From NCBI RefSeq assembly GCF_000482465.1, contig NZ_KI519423.1:156894-220893 (forward strand): 64,000 nt of DNA. The letters are read 5' to 3'. Origin of the DNA: Runella limosa DSM 17973 (GTDB taxonomy: Bacteria > Bacteroidota > Bacteroidia > Cytophagales > Spirosomataceae). Below are positions 1-10,400 of the stretch, piece by piece. Both the position numbers and the translations under genes were made by a program. The notes under the pieces were generated by a model that was given only the letters and a program-made list of their open reading frames with translations, had not been told where the DNA came from and made no database searches. Position 1 is the first letter of the stretch. Every line of letters begins with the position of its first letter.

Positions 1-888
1 GGAACGGGCATGATTGGCCGTCGTCTTACCACCCTACTCCTTGAAAAAGGCTATCAAGTGGCCTATTTAAGCCGAAAACAACAAAACAATCCAAACGTCA
101 AAATTTACCGTTGGGATATTGAAAAAAAATTCATCGAAGAAGATGCCCTTCGTAAAGCCGACTACATCATCCATCTCGCTGGGGCTGGAATCGCCGACCA
201 ACGGTGGACTGCCAGTCGTAAGCAAGAGATTATTCAAAGCCGTACCAAAAGCATTGAACTAATTGCGCGCAAACTTCAAGAGCGCCCTTACCACGTTAAA
301 GCTTGCGTATCGGCTTCGGGCATTGGGTTTTATGGAGCCGATACGGGCGATGCGCGCGTATCCGAACAAACCCCTTCTGGAACTGATTTTGTGGCCCACG
401 TGACGCGGCATTGGGAAAACGCCGTCGAACTGATTGACAATATTGGGATTCGTACAACAAAACTTCGTACGGGCATCGTCTTGAGTACAGAAGGAGGCGC
501 GCTGCCCAAAATTGCGCTGCCCGTTCAGTGGGGCGTAGGTGCGCCACTTGCTTCGGGCAAACAATGGACTTCATGGATACACATAGACGATTTGTGCCGA
601 ATGTACATCGAAGCCCTCGAAAACCCCACATGGCGTGGAGCTTATAACGCCGTAGCGCCCACGCCTGTGACGAACGCCGTCCTCACCCGTCAAATAGCTG
701 AAGTGTTAGACCGCCCCCTTTGGTTGCCCAATGTTCCAAGTTTTGTACTCAAAGCTGTATTTGGAGAAATGGCCAACTTAGTCATTGGAGGAAATTACGT
801 GCTCAATCACCGAATCAAGGCCGAAACCAACTTCACTTACCAATTTGAAGACCTAAAACAAGCCCTCAGCCACCTGTACGAAAAGTAA
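1..888 (+). CDS. TIGR01777/YfcH-like SDR epimerase, 5' end outside the window
   Basis: NAD(P)-dependent short-chain dehydrogenase/epimerase-like protein of the TIGR01777 (YfcH, SULA-type) group; the substrate is not known for the family. The frame is open from base 1, and the residues before the first Met (GTGMIGRRL) are the end of a Rossmann glycine motif, so the true start lies upstream and the Met at base 10 is not the start. Also visible are the HLAGAGIAD segment (about residues 55-65), the SASGIGFYG segment and the SWIHIDDL segment typical of the family. The C-terminal DUF1731-like part ends in LSHLYEK. The next gene follows closely on the same strand. Confidence 0.85.
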   Translation, partial: GTGMIGRRLTTLLLEKGYQVAYLSRKQQNNPNVKIYRWDIEKKFIEEDALRKADYIIHLAGAGIADQRWTASRKQEIIQSRTKSIELIARKLQERPYHVKACVSASGIGFYGADTGDARVSEQTPSGTDFVAHVTRHWENAVELIDNIGIRTTKLRTGIVLSTEGGALPKIALPVQWGVGAPLASGKQWTSWIHIDDLCRMYIEALENPTWRGAYNAVAPTPVTNAVLTRQIAEVLDRPLWLPNVPSFVLKAVFGEMANLVIGGNYVLNHRIKAETNFTYQFEDLKQALSHLYEK

Positions 889-957
889 ATTCTGGGTCAG
901 TAAGTGAGGCTTATTGAAAATGATTTTTTACTTTTGAAAAAGTACACTTTACCCAAT

Positions 958-2895
958 ATGATTGAACGTATTCTGACTAAGTATTCCAACCAGTTTGTAT
1001 CCCGTCATCTCATTTTAGCGATTGACGGTGGCGTGGTCATTGGAGCCTTCGTCATTGCCTGTATTTTACGATTCAACCTCAATATCTCCAACATTAATTG
1101 GGCATTGTACAAGTACTATTTGGTGGCGTTGTTGGTCAATCGCTTGCTTTGTTTTCTTTATTTTCGGTCTTATACGGGCATCGTTCGGCACAGTAGCGTT
1201 GAGGATGCTTCGCTCATTTTCAAAGCCACCACTGCAAGTAGCATCTTGACCATCATTGGTTCTACTTTTTTAAGCCATAGTACCGACAATGCGGTTTTTT
1301 ACATCCCGATTTCAATCCTCATTATCGAGTATTTTATTTCATTATCGGTGATGATTTCGAGCCGTTTTTTGGTTAAAAATATTTACAAAACCCTGATTGC
1401 CAATGCACCTGGCGAAAAGGTCAACGTGCTGATTTATGGAGCGGGTACGCTTGGAATTTTAACCAAAAATACCCTTCTCCGCAATCGGCATAAAAAATAT
1501 ACCATTGTCGGCTTCATTGATGATAACCCTTCTCTTAGTTTCAAAACCGTTGAAGGTGTACCCGTTTATCCTGAAAGTGAAGCGATAAAACGCTTTGTGG
1601 AAGACGAAATTCCCAACGACCTAGAAGTCGTTTTGGCCATTCATCAAATAAAACCTCACCGCAAAAACCAAATTATCGAACGGTTTTTGAAAAAAGACAT
1701 CATCGTCAAAGTCGTTCCTTCCATGTACGAACGACTCAACGGCGACCAGCTTCGTTCGGACGACATTCGTAATATTCGGATTGAAGACTTGCTCGAACGC
1801 GACCCCATTCTACTTGATAATCAAAATATTATCCGCCAGCTATCAGGACAAACCGCCCTTGTAACTGGCGCAGCGGGGTCAATCGGCAGTGAGATAGTTC
1901 GGCAACTCATTCGGTTCAAACCAGAAACCTTGATTCTTATCGACCAGTCAGAATCAGGGCTATACGACCTTGAAAACGAACTAAAACAACACTTTCGCCG
2001 CTTTCTGGACGATGCCACGCGGGTGATTGTGCAAGTAGCTGACGTCACTGATGAAGTGCGAATGCGGCATATTTTTCGTCAATATACGCCTCAGTTTGTG
2101 TTTCATGCCGCCGCGTATAAACACGTTCCGTTGATGGAAGAGCATCCTTACGAAGCCGTAAAGGTCAACGTTTTTGGCACAAAAATCATCGCTGATTTGT
2201 CCGTTGAAACCAACGTCAGAAAATTTGTAATGATTTCAACCGACAAGGCCGTCAATCCTACCAACGTGATGGGCGCGACCAAACGGCTGGCAGAAATGTA
2301 CGTTCAAAGTCTCAATCATCGTTTTCTCAAAGGAACGCGCTTTATCACAACCCGTTTTGGCAACGTACTTGGCTCCAACGGATCTGTTGTGCCCCTTTTT
2401 CAAAAACAAATACGAGCAGGTGGCCCTATTACGGTGACTCACCCCGACGTCATTCGGTATTTTATGACCATCCCCGAAGCCTGCCAGCTGGTGCTGGAAG
2501 CAGGTAGTATGGGCAACGGCGGAGAGATTTTTGTGTTTGACATGGGCGAACCAGTTCGCATTGCAGACTTGGCCCAAAAGATGATAAAATTGTCAGGATT
2601 ACGGGTCGATAAAGACATTCAGATTACATACTCTGGGCTGCGTCCAGGCGAAAAACTCTACGAAGAACTCCTCAGCGACAAAGAACATACACTGCCCACC
2701 TACCATCCCAAAATTCAGATTGCCCAAGTCGATGAGCAACCATTTGGGGAAATTTCGGCGGCGCTACAAGACCTCAAAAAAGCACTTCGTGAGGGCGATA
2801 AAGCCCTGATGGTAACGTACCTTAAAACAGTTGTTCCTGAGTTTATCAGTAACAATTCGGAATACGAAGAGCTTGATGGTTTGGAATTGAGCTAA
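958..2895 (+). CDS. CapD/FlaA1-type nucleoside-diphosphate-sugar 4,6-dehydratase, polysaccharide biosynthesis
   Basis: Membrane-bound NDP-sugar 4,6-dehydratase of the PglF/WbpM/CapD family, which supplies unusual sugars for capsule, O-antigen or glycoprotein synthesis. Four hydrophobic helices occupy roughly residues 15-145. A first Rossmann-like domain starts near residue 157 (LIYGAGTLG) and the catalytic SDR domain near residue 299 (LVTGAAGSIGSE). The usual YxxxK is replaced by MGATK, as in this family. At 645 aa it has normal length. I chose ATG 958 because MIERILTKYSN is a typical family start; an in-frame GTG at 904 would add 18 residues. The downstream nnr gene starts 8 bp after the stop, so the two are probably co-transcribed. 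Confidence 0.9.
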   Translation: MIERILTKYSNQFVSRHLILAIDGGVVIGAFVIACILRFNLNISNINWALYKYYLVALLVNRLLCFLYFRSYTGIVRHSSVEDASLIFKATTASSILTIIGSTFLSHSTDNAVFYIPISILIIEYFISLSVMISSRFLVKNIYKTLIANAPGEKVNVLIYGAGTLGILTKNTLLRNRHKKYTIVGFIDDNPSLSFKTVEGVPVYPESEAIKRFVEDEIPNDLEVVLAIHQIKPHRKNQIIERFLKKDIIVKVVPSMYERLNGDQLRSDDIRNIRIEDLLERDPILLDNQNIIRQLSGQTALVTGAAGSIGSEIVRQLIRFKPETLILIDQSESGLYDLENELKQHFRRFLDDATRVIVQVADVTDEVRMRHIFRQYTPQFVFHAAAYKHVPLMEEHPYEAVKVNVFGTKIIADLSVETNVRKFVMISTDKAVNPTNVMGATKRLAEMYVQSLNHRFLKGTRFITTRFGNVLGSNGSVVPLFQKQIRAGGPITVTHPDVIRYFMTIPEACQLVLEAGSMGNGGEIFVFDMGEPVRIADLAQKMIKLSGLRVDKDIQITYSGLRPGEKLYEELLSDKEHTLPTYHPKIQIAQVDEQPFGEISAALQDLKKALREGDKALMVTYLKTVVPEFISNNSEYEELDGLELS

Positions 2896-2903
2896 GTCAA
2901 TCA

Positions 2904-4394
2904 ATGAAACTATTTACTGTTCCCCAAATTCGGGCATGGGATGCTTACACCATTGCTCACGAGCCTATTTCTTCGCTCCAGCTAATGGAACGCGCTTCTA
3001 CTGCTTTTGTCAAGTGGTTTTGCGAACGATTTGACGACCGTTGCACTATTAACGTCGTATGTGGAATGGGCAACAATGGCGGCGATGGCCTCGTTGTCGG
3101 ACGGTTATTGCTCCAAAAATGCTACAAGGTCCACGTCTTTGTGGTAAAGCACAGTTTGGAAGGGTCGGCTGATTTTGAAGCGAATTTAGCACGACTTCAC
3201 CCAATGACAACCGTTCATTGGATCACAGAAAGCACGGATATTCCCAATTTTTCCCAACAGTCGTTGGTGATTGATGCCCTTTTAGGCTCAGGGTTGTCGC
3301 GTCCTACACAAGGACTTTTGTCCGAAGTTATTCAAAAAATCAATGCTTCCTCGGCCACCATCATCGCAGTGGACATTGCCAGTGGGCTTTTTGCAGATAC
3401 TCCCAACGCTCCATCGGACATCATTATCAAACCCGACTATACAGTTTCGTTTCAGTGCCCCAAACTAGCTTTTGTGCAGCCACAGTCGGCCGAATACGTA
3501 GGAGAATGGCAGGTGGTGGACATTGGGCTGAGTGCTACGTATGCCGAAGCCACCGCTACCCCTTATTTTTTCAGCACGGCCTCCTTCATTAATGATTTTA
3601 AGATTTCAAACCGACGAAAGAAATACGCCCACAAAGGCTCTTTCGGGCACGCGCTGCTCATTGGTGGAAGTTACGGAAAGATAGGCGCCATTGTGCTGTC
3701 TTCCAAAGCCTGCTTACGCTCAGGAGTAGGTTTATTGACCGTTCAAACGCCGCGTTGTGGTTACGATATTTTACAAACGAGCTTACCCGAAGCAATGGCC
3801 TTGCCCGATTGGCATTGGATGGTGAACACCACCGTACCTAACATAGAGGATTATAGCGCCGTAGGAATCGGGCCTGGGCTAGGCAAAGACCCGCTCACCC
3901 TTCAACTCCTCCGCGAACTTTTGTCGAAACTCACCCAACCTACCGTTTTTGACGCCGATGCGCTCAATTTGCTCAGTGAGAACCGCGAATTGCTCACATT
4001 ACTCCCTCCGAATTCTATTTTAACCCCTCACCCTAAAGAATTTCAACGCCTGTTGGGGCATCCTTGGCAAGATGATTTTGACAAACTCTCTTTGTTACAA
4101 ACATTTGCCCAACAACACCAAGTGATTGTCTGCCTCAAAGGTGCGCATACCGTGGTGGCATTGCCCAACGGCACCCTCTATTTTAATTCGACGGGCAACC
4201 CAGGTATGGCGACGGGAGGTAGCGGCGACGTGCTTACGGGTATCATCACGGGGTTATTGGCCCAAGGTATTCCTCCGCACCAAGCAGCTATTTTTGGGGT
4301 TTATCAGCACGGAGCAGCAGGCGACCGAGCCGCCCAAAAATGCACCCAACCTGGCCTTATTGCCTCCGATATTATAAACGAAATGGGCTGGTAG
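2904..4394 (+). CDS. nnr: Bifunctional NAD(P)HX epimerase / ADP-dependent NAD(P)HX dehydratase
   Basis: Metabolite-repair enzyme that epimerises and dehydrates damaged (hydrated) NADH and NADPH. The N-terminal YjeF_N epimerase domain covers about residues 1-215 (CGMGNNGGDGLVVGR motif near residue 52). The C-terminal ribokinase-like dehydratase covers about 230-496, with GPGLGKD near 322, FDADALNLL near 352 and the nucleotide-site stretch NPGMATGGSGDVLTG near 430. Length (496 aa) is normal for the fused form. It is the last gene of the forward run and meets the giant adhesin gene tail to tail. A 10-bp inverted repeat surrounds its stop codon. Confidence 0.95.
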   Translation: MKLFTVPQIRAWDAYTIAHEPISSLQLMERASTAFVKWFCERFDDRCTINVVCGMGNNGGDGLVVGRLLLQKCYKVHVFVVKHSLEGSADFEANLARLHPMTTVHWITESTDIPNFSQQSLVIDALLGSGLSRPTQGLLSEVIQKINASSATIIAVDIASGLFADTPNAPSDIIIKPDYTVSFQCPKLAFVQPQSAEYVGEWQVVDIGLSATYAEATATPYFFSTASFINDFKISNRRKKYAHKGSFGHALLIGGSYGKIGAIVLSSKACLRSGVGLLTVQTPRCGYDILQTSLPEAMALPDWHWMVNTTVPNIEDYSAVGIGPGLGKDPLTLQLLRELLSKLTQPTVFDADALNLLSENRELLTLLPPNSILTPHPKEFQRLLGHPWQDDFDKLSLLQTFAQQHQVIVCLKGAHTVVALPNGTLYFNSTGNPGMATGGSGDVLTGIITGLLAQGIPPHQAAIFGVYQHGAAGDRAAQKCTQPGLIASDIINEMGW

Positions 4395-4410
4395 TTACCC
4401 CCAGCCCATT
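4382..4410. terminator. Inverted repeat around the nnr stop codon, possible terminator between convergent genes
   Basis: AATGGGCTGG (4382-4391) pairs perfectly with CCAGCCCATT (4401-4410) around a 9-nt loop that contains the nnr TAG stop. It lies between two convergent genes, which suits a bidirectional terminator, but there is no clean T tract directly after the stem on either strand, so this is only a moderate call. Confidence 0.4.
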
Positions 4411-4435
4411 CGCTACACTCTATTTTTCTACCCTT

Positions 4436-7400
4436 TTACTTTCTCTTAATTGTCACCGTGTAAGGAATACATTTTGGTGGAGGACAACTACAATCTGGGG
4501 CTTTCACCGTCAATTGTGCCTTACAACTATCAGTTGACGTCGCCGTCACCACTGCGTCTTTGTTGATAGGCACTCCTGACACTGTGAATGTGCCGTTTTG
4601 ATTGTTGGTTACCTGTCCTGCATCCGCCGTAACAGTTCCGTTCGATGTCACCGTAAAGCTATATGTCTGGCGATCTGTGCTGCACTTAGGCTGCTCACTT
4701 ACAACTACCGTCGGGTTAGGATAGTAAGTCAATGTAAGTGGAATACGCAAGCTAATACAGTTTGAACCGTCATTTTTACGAGCTTCTACCCAATACGTGC
4801 CAGCGGCAGTAGGTTTAAACTCTAACGTACCATCGGCCAATTTGGTACCACCTGTTTCACTGCTATACCAGTCAGCAGTTTCGCCAGTTCCTACTACAAC
4901 CGTCAATTTTGTAGCGCTATCACCTTCACAGAACGACTGGCTAGAGCCAATTGGAGGATTCACGGTAGGACAGTTACAGTCAGGAGCTGCGATTTCTAGT
5001 GTTGTTTTACAATTGCTGTTGGTAGCGGTTGCCGTTACCAATACACTTTGCCCTGCTGGAATACCCGAAATGGTGAACAAACCACCGCCGTTGTCAACTA
5101 CCGCGTAAGGAGGAGTTGTAGTGATAATTCCGTTAGAAATTACCTTCACCGAGTACGTTCCGAGGTTCAATGCGCAACTACGTTCTGAAACTTCGAGGAG
5201 TGGCTTGGTCGTATCAGCACTTACAGTAGCAATACCTGTTCCTTTACAGCCGTTTGTTCTGTTAGTTACTTCAACAGAATAAGTACCTGCTACACTTACG
5301 ATAAAGTTCGCTACATTACCTGGATTAGCCACCCCTTGTGGCACTTGCCAAGTGTAGGTAGGCGTAGTCCCTCCGTTGGTAACCGTTGCTGTTAATGTTC
5401 CTGTAGGCGTTGCACATGTCAAGTTGAGCGGGTTAAGTGCTACTGTCACGCGGTTGGTATCGTTCAACACAATCTCACTTGCATTTCCAACGCATCCATT
5501 AAGGGTATTGATTACCTGTACTGTGTAAAGACCCGCTACCGACGCCGTCGCCGTTGGGTTGTTACCAGGGTTGGTAGCACCCGCTGGCACGCCCCAGATG
5601 TACGTTGGAGCTGTTCCTGCATTTACGACCGTAGCAGTCAATGCTTGCGAAGGTGCGCTACACGTCAATGTAATTGGGTTCAAAGTTACCGATACTTTTG
5701 TTGTATCAAGTACAACTGTTGTGCTCGCCGAAGCGCTACATCCGTTGGCACTATTGGTCACACTCACCGAATACACACCTCCTTGGCTCACTACTAAGCT
5801 ATCAACATTGCCTGGGTTAGTTACGCCGCTTGGTACACTCCAAACGTAAGTTGGGTCTGTTCCTTCGTTGTCGGCAGTCACTTTCAACGTTTTGGTTGGG
5901 CTTGCACAAGTTAGTGTCACGTTATTCAGAGCCACGGTTACTTTGGTAGTGTCTGCTGTTACCCCTGTGATGGCTGTCCCTTTACAACCGTTGATGGCAT
6001 TCGTCACTTCCACCGAGTAGAATCCAGTTTTAGAAACAACAAAGTTGTTTACGTTACCTGGGTTAGTTACACCACTTGGCACCGTCCACGAATACGTAGG
6101 ATTAGCACCTGCATTGGTAGCAGTAGCGGTCAAGGTTTGACTCAAATTTGTACACGTCAACTTAATTGTATTGAGTGAAACAATGACTTTGGCCGTGTCA
6201 GCAAGAACAGAAGTTAATGCCGTTGCTTTACAACCGTTTGTGTTATTTGTTACTTCAACAGAATATGTTCCCGCATTGATAACATTAAAACTTGCAACAT
6301 TTCCTGGATTTGTAGCACCACTTGGTACTGTCCACGAATACGTTGGATTTGCCCCTGCATTGGTAGCAGTAGCCGTCAATGCTTTGCTTGGTTGAGCACA
6401 TGTCAATGTCACTGAATTAAGTGATACTTTTACCGAGGCTGTATCCGCAGCTACGGTTGTTGTGGCCGATGCCTTACAACCGTTGGCTGCACTTGTAACT
6501 TCTACGGTATATGTACCTGCGTTTGTTACGGCAAAACTTGCCACATTGCCTGGGTTGGTTACGCCGCTTGGCACTGTCCATGCGTAAGTTGGATTTGCCC
6601 CTGCGTTGGTTACAGTTGCCGTCAATGTCTGACTAGGCGCTGCGCACGTCAAAGTAAGTGGGTTCAACGCGACGGTTGGTTTTAAAGTATCTTGCGTCAC
6701 GAGTGTGCTTCCATTGACCGAACAGCCGTTGACAGGATTTGTAACCAAAACAGAATAAGCCCCTGCTTTCGTTACGGCAAAGCTCGCTACATTACCTGGA
6801 CTCGCTACGCTGCTTGGCACTGTCCAAGTATAAGTTGGATTTGCGCCCGCATTGGTCGTAGTAGCAGTCAACGTCTGGCTTGGCGATGCACAAGTCAATT
6901 TAATCGTGTTCAAATCTACCGTTGGTTTTGTAATGTCTTCGGTTACAATCGCGGTATCAGAAGCCGTACAACCGTTGATGGTATTTTTTACCGTTACGAT
7001 ATAAGAACCAATGGTATCTACCACAACGCTAGAGGTGGTTAATCCATTCACCGACGGATGTCCACTCCACACGTATGTCACTCCGCTAGACGCCACCGCC
7101 GTCAGGGTCAGTTCTGTTTTGATACAAGTGAGCACCCCACCTGCCACCGAAACCGTTGGATTCGTTTTGTTTTCATCTACCACTACCGCATCCGTGGCCA
7201 CACATCCGTTAGGGCCTGTTACTGTTAAGGTATAAGTACCTGGCAATGTAACTGTTGGGGTTGGGCTTGAAGCATTTGGCGAGAAGGTAGCACCAGCAGG
7301 TCCTGTCCAGCTATAAGTAACACCTGGCGTTGTGCTGCTGCCGTCCAATTTTACCGAAGTGATTTCGCAGGTCAACGTTTTGTTTTGACCAGCGTCCACG

Positions 7401-10400
7401 TTTGGAAGGGTTTTGTTTTCACTCACTACTGCCGTATCTGATGCCGTACAGCCGTTGTCTGGATTTAAGACCGTTACGGTATAAACACCTACTTGTTGAA
7501 CGGTAATAGAAGCATTCGTCGATGTAAAGTTGCTAGGCCCAGTCCACGCGTAAGTTACCCCTGGAGGCGCGGCTTCGGCTAAGATTGTCACTGACGATTT
7601 AACGCAGGTGATTTCTCCCCCATTTGCCACCACAATCGGACGGTTTACATCTTGTGTCACAACCGCTGTGTCACTCGCTGTACATCCACTCCCGATGTGA
7701 GTAACAGTTACCTGATAAACTCCTGAGGCAGAAACCGTCACATCTTTCGTAGTTTGGCCATTTACACCTAAACCTGTCCAAGCATAGGTTACATTTGACG
7801 AAGCATTTGCCGAGAGTGTTAGGTTTAAGGTCGAACACGTCAATTCTCCTCCATTCACCTGTACGGTTGGTACCGTTTTATCTTGGGTTACTGTGGTTGA
7901 TACGTTTCTAGTACATCCGTTGGCACTGTTGGTAACTACCACCGAATAAGTACCTGCCACTGTCACGGCAAAGCTTGCTACGTTGCCAGGGTTGGTTACA
8001 CCCGCAGGCACAGTCCATACATACGAAGCTGTTCCGCCGTTCAGGCCGCTTACTGTTGCTGTCAAGGTTTGGCTTGGTGCTACGCACGTCAATTTGATGG
8101 TATTCAAACTAACGGTAGGTTGAGTTTTATCTTGGGTTACGGTTGTTGAGGCTGATCTCGTACAACCATTTTTTGAATTTGTTACAACCACCGAATAAGT
8201 ACCAATTACTGTCACGGCAAAACTTGCTACGTTGCCAGGGTTGGTCACACCCGCAGGTACTGTCCAAGCGTACGAGGCAGTTCCGCCACCCAAATTGCCC
8301 GCAGTAGCGGTCAAAGTCTGACTTGGCGATGCGCAGGTGAGTTTAAGGGTATTCAAAGAAACAGTTGGCAGTGCTTTGTCCTCGGTGACTGTGGTTGAAG
8401 CTGTTCTTGTACAACCATTTTTAGAATTTGTCACTACGACAGAATACGTACCTGCTACTGTCACGGCAAAACTTGCTACGTTGCCAGGGTTGGTTACGCC
8501 CGCAGGAACTGTCCAAACATACGATGCCGTTCCGCCATTTAGGCCGCCTACCGTTGCAGTCAATGTTTGACTGGCAGACGCACAAGTAAGCACCACTGTA
8601 TTCAAACTTACCGTTGGTGGCGTTTTATCCTCAGTGACTGTCGTAGTCGCCGTTCTTGTACAACCGTTTTTAGCATTTGTGACCGTCACTGAATACGTAC
8701 CTGGGATTGTCACGTTAAAACTAGCTACATTGCCTGGGTTAGTCACTCCCGATGGTACAGTCCAAGCATAAGAAGCGGTTCCGCCGTTCAGGCCACCCAC
8801 GGTTGCAGTCAAGGTTTGGCTGGTCGTTACACAAGTTAAAGTAACTGTGTTCAGTGAAACCGTTGGCTGGGTTTTATCTTCTGTTACTGTCGTAGAGGTA
8901 GAAGCAGTACATCCATTTCTTGAGTTGGTAACAGTTACGGAGTAGTTTCCAGCAGTGGTTACGGTAAAACTAGCTACATTGCCTGGATTAGTAACTCCTG
9001 AAGGCACTGTCCAAGCGTAAGAGGCTGTTCCACCGCCTAAGTTCCCCGCAGTGGCCGTTAGTGTACCACTTGTTTTTGTACAAGTCAACTCTAAGCTATT
9101 GAGACTTACGGTAGGCGTAGAAACGATACTTGTAACAATAGCGGTATCAGTAGCAGTACAAGTTACGCCCGACTTCGTTGCCGAATACGTAACAGTGTAA
9201 GTACCTGCCGCCGACACCGACGGGTTGGCCGAAGTACTTGTAAAAGAGTTAGGCCCCGTCCAAGCATAGGCAGAGGTTACACCGCTCGTTGGGCTACCCA
9301 CTGCCGTAATTTGTACGGTGGACGGAACACACTTCAACAAGCCACCAGTGGCCGAAACGGTTGGTCTCAACACATCTACTTGGTATTTTACCCAAGGCTG
9401 GCAGGCAGCTGTTGCCCCTTTCAAACAAGCATACACGTAATATGTTTTTACTTGTCCATTTACAGCAGGAAAATTAGACGAAGACAACGACGCCGAACCT
9501 GAATTGATAGCACCACTGCCTAAAACCGTTTTACCGTTTCCTGTAGCCGTGTATGGATTCGTTACTTCCGAATCAAAACGAACCCACTCAATAGTCACAG
9601 GGCTACGCGCTGTTGTACTGGCCGAAAATGCCACACTCGTGCCTGGGCAAATGGTTCTTGCCGCCGATGGATTGGGATTCGTAACGGTAGGGCACGTCAC
9701 TTGTAAACAAGCAAGATCGACCTTAATATAGTCCCCGTTGGCCGTTCCTTCTACTTGTACGTAAGAAGTATTGGCAGGGGCTGTTCCACTCAAAAAGTAC
9801 TGCTGCGTCAGAGGAGTTGCGCCAACGTCCACGTCTTTATCAACCTGTACTTCGGTGCTACTTAAAAGTGTATTCGCTGAATTGAAAAATTTAAGTTTGA
9901 TACGGTGATCTAAGTCTGGGCGGTGCGTACCTGCCCAAATAGACAATGAAACCGTACTTCCTGGCGTAATATTAACATTTTGGTAAAAACGGGCACTCGT
10001 GCTAGTCGCTTCCAAAAATGCGTTATTGTTTCCACAGACTTGGTAACCTGTACCACTGTAAAAATTTCCACCGCTAGAACTCCAGCCCGATACGCCTCCT
10101 TCAAAACTTGGATTGGAAAGTACGTTATTGGGGCAATTACAGCTTACCGTACATGTTAATTGTGCGTTAAGGCTGGAAGTCGGTGAAGTGCCTGTTCTGG
10201 TGTAATTTACTCCCGCATACGTAAATTCAATACGGACAGGCGTACCATTGGCAATCGACGCCACATTATAACTTCCTAATGAATTGGTAGTTGCGGTACC
10301 AAGTAAGGCACCAGTAGAACTATTGACAACCCGTACAGGGATGCTCGTCAATCCCTCACCATCATTATAGGCATTATTACCGCTTTTATCGCAGTAAATA

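Noticed and set aside
904-957. GTG 904 as start of the CapD-like gene
   Set aside because: The extra residues are not family-like and ATG 958 gives the normal N terminus; noted as an alternative.
5213-9365. Regularly spaced identical blocks that could look like a CRISPR array
   Set aside because: Unit length is about 244 bp and every unit is an open coding frame with conserved protein pattern; no short repeat-spacer structure and no cas genes.
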